From positions 7,254,001 to 7,318,000 of the forward strand of contig NZ_CP019082.1 of the NCBI RefSeq assembly GCF_001956985.1: DNA of 64,000 nt. The letters are read 5' to 3'. Each line of letters opens with the position of its first letter. Position 1 is the stretch's first letter. This DNA is from Paludisphaera borealis. Lineage in GTDB: Bacteria > Planctomycetota > Planctomycetia > Isosphaerales > Isosphaeraceae. A program made the translations under genes and the position numbers. The notes under the pieces are model-generated. The model saw nothing but the letters and a program-made list of their open reading frames with translations, did not search any database and had not been told where the DNA came from. Of the stretch, positions 54,246 through 64,000 are shown piece after piece.

Positions 54246-55049
54246 ATGAAATCACTTCGCCGACTGCTCCTATGCGGACTCTCGATCCACCTGGCCATCG
54301 CCGCCGGAACCCTCCGGGCCCAGCCCGCGACCCTGCCCCCGGCGGTCGTCGCCGATTGGTCCTACTACAACAATATGGGCTGGAAGGCATTCAACAGAGG
54401 CGACTACAGCATTGCCGAGAATCGGTTCGAGAAAGCCATCGAGCAGGTGAAACCGTACCGAGCGATCAGCCAGCGTCTGCTGGTCCGCAGCTACCACGAC
54501 CTGTCGCGCGTGCTCTACACGGAGAAGCGCTACGCCGACGCCGAGCCGCTGGAGAAGTGGGTGGTCGACGTACGCAAGCCCGACCCCGACGTGAACGCCG
54601 ACGTGCTCTTCGACAGCCTATACCTGCTCGCGCTGATCCATCGCGAGCAGCACCATGACGCCCAGGCCGAGCAGTTGTTCCACGAGGCGCTGCGGATTGA
54701 GGAGAAAGCCGTCGGGCCCAACAACTCGTCGCTCACCGCGACCCTCTGCGACCTGGCGTCCGTCGAGTTCCGACTCGAGAAGTATGACAGGGCCGAGCCA
54801 CACCTGCGGCGGGCGCTGACGATCCTCAAGCGGTCCGGCTCGACCCTGAATCCGACGTACGCCGACACACTCGAGCGCTATGCGAAAGTGCTCGACCAGC
54901 TTGATCGCGGCGACGAGGCGCAGGCCGCCGAAGCGGAGGTCGAGCGGCTTCGCCACGACTTCCAAGGGGCTGTCGAACAAGCCCAAAGGGCGGGGTTCCG
55001 ACCGACCTTCGGGCGTCGCGCCGCCGACTTCAAGCCAGCAACTCCTTGA
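54246..55049 (+). CDS. Exported TPR protein
   Basis: 267 residues. A signal peptide ([20 protein letters not shown]) precedes TPR-type helices: [40 protein letters not shown] and [20 protein letters not shown], spaced about 40-45 residues apart. TPR arrays mediate protein-protein contacts, here in the periplasm. The ATG at 54246 is used because the signal peptide begins there. It is convergent with the DUF1501 gene and overlaps its end by 20 bases. Confidence 0.68.
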   Translation: MKSLRRLLLCGLSIHLAIAAGTLRAQPATLPPAVVADWSYYNNMGWKAFNRGDYSIAENRFEKAIEQVKPYRAISQRLLVRSYHDLSRVLYTEKRYADAEPLEKWVVDVRKPDPDVNADVLFDSLYLLALIHREQHHDAQAEQLFHEALRIEEKAVGPNNSSLTATLCDLASVEFRLEKYDRAEPHLRRALTILKRSGSTLNPTYADTLERYAKVLDQLDRGDEAQAAEAEVERLRHDFQGAVEQAQRAGFRPTFGRRAADFKPATP

Positions 55050-56478
55050 CGACCCGCCCCTGGACGTCGGTGAGCCGGAAGTCGCGGCCCTGGAACCGGT
55101 AGGTCAGCCTCGTGTGGTCGAAGCCGAGCAGGTGCAGCAGAGTGGCGTGCAGGTCGTGGACGTGGACCTTGTCGCGGGCCACGCTGAAGCCGAGGTCGTC
55201 AGTCTCGCCGTAGCTGACCCCCGGCTTGATCCCGCCGCCGGCGGCCCACATCGAGAACGCGTTGGGATGGTGGTCGCGGCCGTCGGCCCCCCCCTGCACC
55301 ATCGGCGTGCGGCCGAACTCGCCCCCCCATACGACGAGCGTGTCTTCGAGCATCCCCCGCTGCTTCAAGTCCTGGACGAGCGCGGCGCAGGCCTGGTCGG
55401 TGTCGCCGCAGTTGCGTTTGAGGCCGCCGACGAGGTCGCCATGCTGGTCCCACGCCTCATGGAAGATCTCGACGAACCGCACGCCCCGCTCAAGCAGCCG
55501 GCGACCCAGCAGGCAAGTGTTGGCGAACGACGGCTTGCCGGGCTCGGCCCCGTAGAGGTCGCGGATGTGCTGGGGCTCGCGCGAGATGTCCATGACCTCG
55601 GGGGCCGTCATCTGCATCCGGAAGGCCATCTCGTACGAGTTGATCCGGGTGGCGATCTCGGGGTCGCCCATCTTCGCCAGCCGGATCTCGTCGAGCTGGC
55701 GGACGGCGTCGAGCGAGTCGCGCTGAATGTTGCGGTCGACCCCCTTGGGGTTCGACAGGTAGAGCACCGGATCGCCCCCGGTACGGAACTGCACCCCCTG
55801 ATAGAGCGTCGGCAGGAAGCCGCTCCCCCAGTTGGAGTTGCCGCCGCTGGGGCCTTTCTGGCCGGTGCTGAAGACGACGAAGCCGGGCAGGTCCTGCGAC
55901 TCGCTCCCCAGGCCGTAGCAGGCCCACGAGCCCATGCTCGGCCGGCCGAAGATCATCGAGCCGGTGCTCATCATGATCTGGCCGGGGGCATGGTTGAAGG
56001 CGTCGGTCGACATCCCCTTGATGACGGCCACGTCGTCGATCACCCGGCTCAGATGCGGGAGAAGCTCGGAGACCTCGGTGCCCGACTGGCCGTGCTTGGC
56101 GAACTTGAATTTGGGTCCGAGCAGCTTGGCGTCGGGGTTGATGAACGCCGACCGATAGCCCTTGAGCAGCTCGGCCGGCGGCAGCGTGCCGTCGAACTTC
56201 GCGAGCTGCGGCTTGTTATCGAACATCTCCAGATGGGACGGCCCACCCGCCATGAACAGGAAGATGACCCGCTTGGCCTTGGGCGCGAAGTGCGGCGCCT
56301 TCGGGGCGAGCGGGTTACCCCCCTTGGCGGCCGTCGGCGAGGCTGCGGTCGCGAGCCCACCACCGAGCAGGTCGCGCAGCGCCATGGTCCCCAGACCGAC
56401 GCCGCACTGTTCGAGGAACCAGCGGCGCGAGACGAGCGAGGGATCAGTGCGGCGATAGAGATGATCCTGGCAGTTCAT
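55030..56478 (-). CDS. DUF1501 protein (exported sulfatase-like)
   Basis: 482 residues. [20 protein letters not shown] is a twin-arginine-like leader. The DUF1501 fold follows the alkaline phosphatase/sulfatase pattern: [40 protein letters not shown] and a C-terminal [20 protein letters not shown]. In planctomycetes these genes usually lie beside a DUF1553 gene, as here (147 bases upstream). The role is unproven; exported sulfate- or polysaccharide-related function is supposed. Confidence 0.85.
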   Translation of the reverse strand: MNCQDHLYRRTDPSLVSRRWFLEQCGVGLGTMALRDLLGGGLATAASPTAAKGGNPLAPKAPHFAPKAKRVIFLFMAGGPSHLEMFDNKPQLAKFDGTLPPAELLKGYRSAFINPDAKLLGPKFKFAKHGQSGTEVSELLPHLSRVIDDVAVIKGMSTDAFNHAPGQIMMSTGSMIFGRPSMGSWACYGLGSESQDLPGFVVFSTGQKGPSGGNSNWGSGFLPTLYQGVQFRTGGDPVLYLSNPKGVDRNIQRDSLDAVRQLDEIRLAKMGDPEIATRINSYEMAFRMQMTAPEVMDISREPQHIRDLYGAEPGKPSFANTCLLGRRLLERGVRFVEIFHEAWDQHGDLVGGLKRNCGDTDQACAALVQDLKQRGMLEDTLVVWGGEFGRTPMVQGGADGRDHHPNAFSMWAAGGGIKPGVSYGETDDLGFSVARDKVHVHDLHATLLHLLGFDHTRLTYRFQGRDFRLTDVQGRVVKELLA

Positions 56479-56542
56479 GGCGAAACTCCGGCGGAATTCA
56501 CTCTTGGCTCATGTCGGCCAATCGATGGCCGTTCACTCTTTT

Positions 56543-56618
56543 GTAGGGTGGGCGCCGCCCACCGTCCGAACGCTAGACGACGTCGAAAGTCGAAGCCGGT
56601 GGGCAAAGCCCACCCTAC
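56543..56618. repeat. Inverted repeat between the DUF1501 and DUF1553 genes
   Basis: 22-bp arms at 56543-56564 and 56597-56618 (GTAGGGTGGGC and GCCCACCCTAC at their ends) pair with three mismatches around a 32-base loop. This is another interspersed palindromic element type. Confidence 0.75.
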
Positions 56619-56624
56619 GATCAC

Positions 56625-59807
<3,183 letters not shown>

Positions 59808-60195
59808 GGTCTAATTCCTCGGCAGGATGTCTCGATGCAACCCGACGGATACGGAGGGATTCTGGCTGGCGGCCGGCTGCAAGGAAGCGGTTGGCGGGCC
59901 CTCAACTGCTCATTGTACACGATCCGGCCGGCCGCGCGGTGTTTTTCGACGACTCTTGCGCGGGCTTCGCCGATCCTCGCTCTCCCAACACCGAAAAACG
60001 ACTCGCCTTCACGGCCGCATGCAAATAGCGCAACTGCACCAAAAAATGATACGAACGCGACCCGAGTTTTCGCGATATCATGAAAGTGAACGGTTGTCGG
60101 GCTCGTATTCCTGATGTACATTGAGCCATCCACCCGTAATCAACCGAAATATTTAGGTCTCGTCAGGTTAGATGATTCTGGAGGAGCTTCTTACG
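59808..60195. other. Divergent intergenic region between the DUF1553 and acyl-activating genes
   Basis: 388 bases. A candidate promoter is at 60094-60122. GGAGGAGC at 60180 is the ribosome binding site of the 60196 gene. No repeat or small gene was seen. Confidence 0.5.
60094..60122 (+). promoter_or_regulatory. Candidate sigma-70 promoter of the acyl-activating gene
   Basis: TTGTCG (60094-60099), a 17-base spacer and TACATT (60117-60122). Each hexamer matches the consensus at four positions. The leader would be about 65 bases. Confidence 0.3.
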
Positions 60196-61863
60196 ATGAC
60201 TGTAACGAGCGCCGCGGCGGCGGATTCTGTTGATATCGAGGGACACGGGGTTCCCCGTCCGCTCTCTCCCTTGCCCTCGGAGTGGCGCTCGCTCTCGCAC
60301 GCCTTCATCAAGCAGGCCCGCCTCCACCCTTCGCGGATCGCCATGCGCGACAGCACGGGCGTGAAGCTGACCTATGGCGAGACGTTTCTCCGGGCGGCGG
60401 TCCTCAGCCGGGTGCTGGCCCGCGACCTGGGAAGCGAGGACTACGTCGGACTGATCCTCCCGCCGATGGTCCCCTCGGCCGTGGCCAATCTCGCGCTCGG
60501 TCTGCTCGGTAAGATTCCGGTCAATTTGAATTTCACGACCAACCAGGCGATGATCGATTCGGCGATCGAGCAGTGCGGCATCCGCCAGGTGGTCACGTCG
60601 GCCCGCGTTCTCGACAAGTGCCAGATGCAGCCGAAGGCGGAATTGATCCTGCTGGAAGACGTTCCGCCCCGCGTGAAGCTCGCCGACAAGCTCTGGGGAG
60701 CGGCCGTTTCGCGGTTCGCGCCCGAGTCGACGCTCGGCAAGTTCCTGCCCGGCCTGACCCGCCGCGGGCTCGACGACCTGGCGACGGTGATCTTCACGTC
60801 GGGGTCGACGGGCGAGCCCAAGGGGGTGATGCTCTCGCACCGCAACATCCTCAGCAACGTGCATCAGATCGAGGAGCAGATCCACCTCCACGAGAACGAG
60901 GTGATTCTGGGCATCCTGCCGTTCTTCCATTCGTTCGGGTTCACGGTGGGACTGTGGACCCCCCTGGCCCTGGGCAAGAGCGTGGTCTACCACTTCAACC
61001 CGCTCGACGCCCGGACGATCGGCAAGCTTTGCGAAGACCACGACGTCACCCTGATCGCCGGCACCCCGTCGTTCACGCGGTTCTATTTGAAAAACTGCCG
61101 TCCCGAGCAATTCCGCGCGCTCACCCATCTGCTGCTCGGCGCCGAGAAGCTCAAGCCCGAGACGTATCGCGACATCAACGAGACGCTGAAGATCGAGCCG
61201 ATGGAAGGCTATGGCACGACCGAGCTTTCCCCGGTCGTCGCCGTCAACATCCCGGCCGAGATGGATCTGGGCGCGGGGCGGACGATCCACGGCAACCGTC
61301 CCGGGACGGTCGGCGTCCCCGTGCCGGGCACGTCGGTCAAGACGATCTGCCCCGACACCGGCGCCGACCTGCCCAAGGGGGCGGTGGGCATGATCTGCGT
61401 GAAGGGTCCGCAGGTGATGCTCGGCTACCTGAACAAGCCCGAGGCCACCGCGAAGGTGCTCCGCGACGGCTGGTACTCGACGGGCGACCTGGGATTCGTC
61501 GACCCCGACGGGTTCCTCAAGATCACCGACCGCCTGAGCCGGTTCTCGAAGATCGCCGGCGAGATGGTGCCGCACGTGGGGGTGGAGTCGGCGATCATGG
61601 AGGCGACGGGCGTCGACGAGCATCATGTGGCCGTGACCTCGCTGCCCGACCCCAAGCACGGCGAACGGATCTGCGTGCTCTACACCGACCTGGGGGTCGC
61701 CCCCGACGAGGTGCACCGCCGCTTGATGGCGGCCGGCGTCCCCCGGCTCTGGATTCCCTCGGTCCGCGACTTCGTCCGCGTCGACGAGATCCCGATCACG
61801 GGGACCGGCAAGATCGACCTCCGCTCGCTCCGCGACCTGGCGCAGAAGCAGCCGGTCGCCTGA
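60196..61863 (+). CDS. AMP-binding acyl-CoA/acyl-ACP synthetase
   Basis: 555 residues. The ATG at 60196 is preferred over one at 60172 because GGAGGAGC lies 8 bases before it. ANL-superfamily motifs are intact: VIFTSGSTGEPKGVMLSH (P-loop), MEGYGTTELSPVVAVN (A5), WYSTGDLGFVD (A7) and TGTGKIDLRSLRD with the catalytic lysine. The overall style is closer to the acyl-ACP synthetase half of Aas than to acetyl-CoA synthetase. It activates a fatty or organic acid as acyl-AMP. Single gene before the FHA kinase. Confidence 0.85.
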   Translation: MTVTSAAAADSVDIEGHGVPRPLSPLPSEWRSLSHAFIKQARLHPSRIAMRDSTGVKLTYGETFLRAAVLSRVLARDLGSEDYVGLILPPMVPSAVANLALGLLGKIPVNLNFTTNQAMIDSAIEQCGIRQVVTSARVLDKCQMQPKAELILLEDVPPRVKLADKLWGAAVSRFAPESTLGKFLPGLTRRGLDDLATVIFTSGSTGEPKGVMLSHRNILSNVHQIEEQIHLHENEVILGILPFFHSFGFTVGLWTPLALGKSVVYHFNPLDARTIGKLCEDHDVTLIAGTPSFTRFYLKNCRPEQFRALTHLLLGAEKLKPETYRDINETLKIEPMEGYGTTELSPVVAVNIPAEMDLGAGRTIHGNRPGTVGVPVPGTSVKTICPDTGADLPKGAVGMICVKGPQVMLGYLNKPEATAKVLRDGWYSTGDLGFVDPDGFLKITDRLSRFSKIAGEMVPHVGVESAIMEATGVDEHHVAVTSLPDPKHGERICVLYTDLGVAPDEVHRRLMAAGVPRLWIPSVRDFVRVDEIPITGTGKIDLRSLRDLAQKQPVA

Positions 61864-61905
61864 CGCGGTTCGCTATTAGGGCCGCGCGTCGCGCGCTCTT
61901 CTGGA

Positions 61906-61934
61906 TTCAAATCGCAGCCGAAATCGGATATCAT
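61906..61934 (+). promoter_or_regulatory. Candidate sigma-70 promoter of the FHA-kinase gene
   Basis: TTCAAA (61906-61911), a 17-base spacer and TATCAT (61929-61934). The -10 matches at five of six positions. The leader would be about 30 bases with GGAGG before the ATG at 61971. Confidence 0.4.
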
Positions 61935-61970
61935 GGAGATTCAATCTGAAGTCGCGAGCCGGAGGCCGGA

Positions 61971-63311
61971 ATGGACCTGTTGCTACGTGTGACCTCGGGA
62001 CCGCATGCCGGTGAGGAGCGTCGGATCGACCAATCCGACGTCCTCGTGGTGGGCCGTTCCTCGCGCGCGTCGTTTCCGATGGTCCAGGACGTCTTGCTGT
62101 CGCGCGACCATTTCCAGATCGAGAAGCACGACCTCGCCTGCCACCTGATCGACCTGGGGAGCACCAACGGCACGAAGGTCAACGGCCTTCGCGTCGAGCG
62201 CGTGCTGATCCGCGAAGGGGACGTGATCACCGCGGGGGAGAGCGCGTTCGAGGTCGTGGTGTTCGGGTCGCATCCGGGAAGCGCGGTCACGCGAAGCTGC
62301 GTCGGCTGCGGCGCCCGGCTGGCGACCCGGATCGACGGCGACTCGCGATCGGAAGAAAAGACCGGCGTGCTCGACGCCGAGGCGTTCGCGACCATCGACT
62401 CCGGCCTCTGCTCCGAGTGCCTCGCCAAGCGCAGGCGGTTCCCGGAAACCCATCCCGACTACCTGATCGAAGAACTGGTCGGCGAGGGGGGGATGGGCGA
62501 GGTCTATCGGGCCACCCAGCTCTCGACCAACCGCCGGGTCGCCATCAAGATGCTGCTGGTCAACGGCGCGCCTGGCGACAAGGCGTTCAACTACTTCCAG
62601 CGCGAGATCCGGGTGCTCCAGGGCCTGCTGATGCCGGGGGGCAAGTGCCACCCTTGCATCGTCGAGTTCTACGACATCTTCCAGATCGACGGCCATTTCC
62701 AGCTCGTCATGGAGTACGTGGACGGCAAGAACGCCCTGGCCTGGGCGGAGAACCAGAAGCAGCCCCTGCCCGTCGCGACGGTCGCCCAGATCGGCCGCCA
62801 GCTCCTCTCGGCCCTCGCCTACGCCCACGCCAAGGGCTACGTGCATCGCGACGTCAAGCCGTCGAACATCCTCGTCATGGGCCCGGTCCATCGCCCGCGC
62901 ATCAAGCTCTCCGACTTCGGCCTGGCCAAAAGCTTCGCCGACACCAACCTGTTCGCGACCATGACCCGCCAGGGGGACGTCGGCGGGTCGACCAGCTTCC
63001 TGTCGCCCGACCATATCCGCGAGTTTCGCGACGTCAAGGAACCCGCCGACATCTACAGCGCCGGGGCCACCCTGTATTACCTGCTCACCAACCGATACCC
63101 TTACCTGGGATTCGACCCCCGCCGGGCCGACTCCTACGAGATCATCCTCCAGCACCCGCCGGTCCCCCTCCGCGCCTTCCGGCCCGACGCCCCCGAGGAA
63201 CTCGAGCGGATTCTCCACAAGGCCCTCGAAAAACAGCCCCGCGACCGCTGGAAATCGGCGAAGGCGATGGGCGAGGCGCTCAACGAGCTGGCGGCGGTCA
63301 CCCAGGCCTGA
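61971..63311 (+). CDS. FHA domain Ser/Thr protein kinase
   Basis: 446 residues. The N-terminal FHA domain (~1-100) has GRSSRASFPM and DLGSTNGTKVNG, the phosphothreonine-binding signature. A zinc-ribbon-like pair (CVGCG near 110 and CSECL near 145) follows. The kinase domain (~163-440) has LVGEGGMGEVYRATQL, the catalytic HRDVKPSN (HRD at 292-294), SDFGLAKSF and, in place of APE, SPD in GGSTSFLSPDHI. There is no membrane segment, so it is cytosolic. The FHA domain suggests it binds its own or another kinase's phosphorylated sites. Confidence 0.88.
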   Translation: MDLLLRVTSGPHAGEERRIDQSDVLVVGRSSRASFPMVQDVLLSRDHFQIEKHDLACHLIDLGSTNGTKVNGLRVERVLIREGDVITAGESAFEVVVFGSHPGSAVTRSCVGCGARLATRIDGDSRSEEKTGVLDAEAFATIDSGLCSECLAKRRRFPETHPDYLIEELVGEGGMGEVYRATQLSTNRRVAIKMLLVNGAPGDKAFNYFQREIRVLQGLLMPGGKCHPCIVEFYDIFQIDGHFQLVMEYVDGKNALAWAENQKQPLPVATVAQIGRQLLSALAYAHAKGYVHRDVKPSNILVMGPVHRPRIKLSDFGLAKSFADTNLFATMTRQGDVGGSTSFLSPDHIREFRDVKEPADIYSAGATLYYLLTNRYPYLGFDPRRADSYEIILQHPPVPLRAFRPDAPEELERILHKALEKQPRDRWKSAKAMGEALNELAAVTQA

Positions 63312-63482
63312 GCCCCCCGGCGGCGACGACGACTCGACGGGTCGCCGGTCGGGGATAATGTTCTCGTTTTGTCGTTGCGACGTGGTTAAGATGAAGAGAC
63401 TGAGAAGTCGATCAATCTGGCGACGCTGTTTGGAATACTCCGTGGTCGTGCTCTATCAGAACTCCGGTGTGAGGTGCGTGTT

Positions 63483-64000
63483 TTGGATCGCTTCGGAACG
63501 GTGGCCGTCGTCGGCGTCGGTCTGATCGGGGGATCGATCGGCTTGGCGCTGCGCAGCCGGGGATTGGCCTCGACGGTGGTCGGCGTGGGCCGCGACTTGC
63601 AGGCGCTCGAGCAGGCGAGGCACCGCGGCGTGATCGACCGCGCGACGACCGATCTGGCCCAGGGAGTCGCCGAGGCCGACGTGGTCGTCGTCTGCACGCC
63701 GGTCGGCCGGGTCGCTCTCGACGTGCGGCGAGCCTCCGAATCCGCCCCCAAGACGGCCCTGATCACCGACGCGGGAAGCACCAAGCGGCGGATCGTGGAA
63801 GAGGTCGAAAAGACTCCTTCCGCCGCCGAGCTGTTCGTCGGCGCCCACCCGCTGGCCGGGTCAGAACGCTCGGGCTCGGCCTTCTCCAAGGCCGACCTGT
63901 TCCGCGACCGCGTCTGCGTCCTCACCCCCACAGCCAAAACCCCGGCCTCACGCCTCCGCGCTGCGCGCGGGTTCTGGTCGTCGCTGGGGTGCCGCATCCT
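63483..64000 (+). CDS. tyrA: Prephenate dehydrogenase, N-terminal part (cut by window edge)
   Basis: 172 codons, continuing past the right edge. TVAVVGVGLIGGSIGLALRS is the NAD(P)-binding GxGxxG Rossmann start typical of TyrA; VVVCTPVGRVALDVRRA and ITDAGSTKRRIVEEVEK, then GAHPLAGSERSGSAFSKADL with the catalytic histidine, follow as in TyrA. It oxidises prephenate to 4-hydroxyphenylpyruvate for tyrosine synthesis. The likely start is a TTG at 63483 with GAGG 8 bases upstream; a GTG at 63474 in the same frame is an alternative. Confidence 0.85.
   Translation, partial: MDRFGTVAVVGVGLIGGSIGLALRSRGLASTVVGVGRDLQALEQARHRGVIDRATTDLAQGVAEADVVVVCTPVGRVALDVRRASESAPKTALITDAGSTKRRIVEEVEKTPSAAELFVGAHPLAGSERSGSAFSKADLFRDRVCVLTPTAKTPASRLRAARGFWSSLGCRI

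Overview
The window is one continuous piece of a high-GC, gene-dense bacterial chromosome. It most likely comes from a planctomycete of the Isosphaeraceae type. The evidence is the mix of protein families: a DUF1501 protein paired with a cytochrome c/DUF1549/DUF1553 protein, a DUF1559 protein with a prepilin leader, DUF1573, several SGNH hydrolases, Gfo/Idh/MocA oxidoreductases and two large Ser/Thr kinases. Families of long palindromic repeats between genes also fit. No phage, insertion sequence, rRNA or tRNA was recognised.

Layout. 1-2.5 kb: the start of a secreted glycoside-hydrolase-like protein, a small cytochrome-like protein and a DUF1573 protein. 2.7-7.5 kb: a four-gene catabolic operon with a visible extended -10 promoter. 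It joins reverse transsulfuration (cystathionine beta-synthase and cystathionine gamma-lyase) to an arginine route (ornithine cyclodeaminase and arginine dihydrolase, the last two overlapping by ATGA). 7.7-16.7 kb: a giant membrane kinase, a membrane SGNH hydrolase, and a two-component system of the NtrC kind running away from a prepilin-like DUF1559 gene that carries a good sigma-54 promoter. 16.7-23.1 kb: two divergent Gfo/Idh/MocA oxidoreductases, an oxalate decarboxylase with a twin-arginine leader, a benzoylformate-decarboxylase-like enzyme and a lone ABC ATPase. 23.1-24.3 kb: a non-coding stretch holding a diverged duplication with AT-rich palindromes.

24.3-34.1 kb: a phosphotransferase-methyltransferase pair, an esterase, a membrane metallophosphoesterase, a glycosyltransferase cluster (GT2, DUF362, GT4) and an acyl-CoA dehydrogenase bracketed by hairpin repeats. 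34.4-43.2 kb, all on the minus strand: ribosomal proteins L13 and S9, alanyl-tRNA synthetase, a frameshifted HtrA-like protease, a HEPN protein overlapping an uncharacterised partner, and a secreted SGNH hydrolase. 43.5-44.1 kb: an array of CCCAAT boxes with a period of about 160 bp. 44.4-47.2 kb: an ExbB-ExbD-ExbD-membrane protein operon. 47.3-51.9 kb: two related GTPases with hydrophobic DUF697-like tails. 52-64 kb: a Wza-like export lipoprotein, a TPR protein, the DUF1501/DUF1553 pair, an acyl-activating enzyme, an FHA-kinase and the start of prephenate dehydrogenase.

Most functions come from motifs read by eye. Function within broad families (glycosyltransferases, SGNH hydrolases, oxidoreductases) is not resolved. 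The least explained parts are the two repeat regions (23.1-23.9 and 43.5-44.1 kb), the HEPN pair, the kinase-pseudokinase fusion and the paired GTPases.
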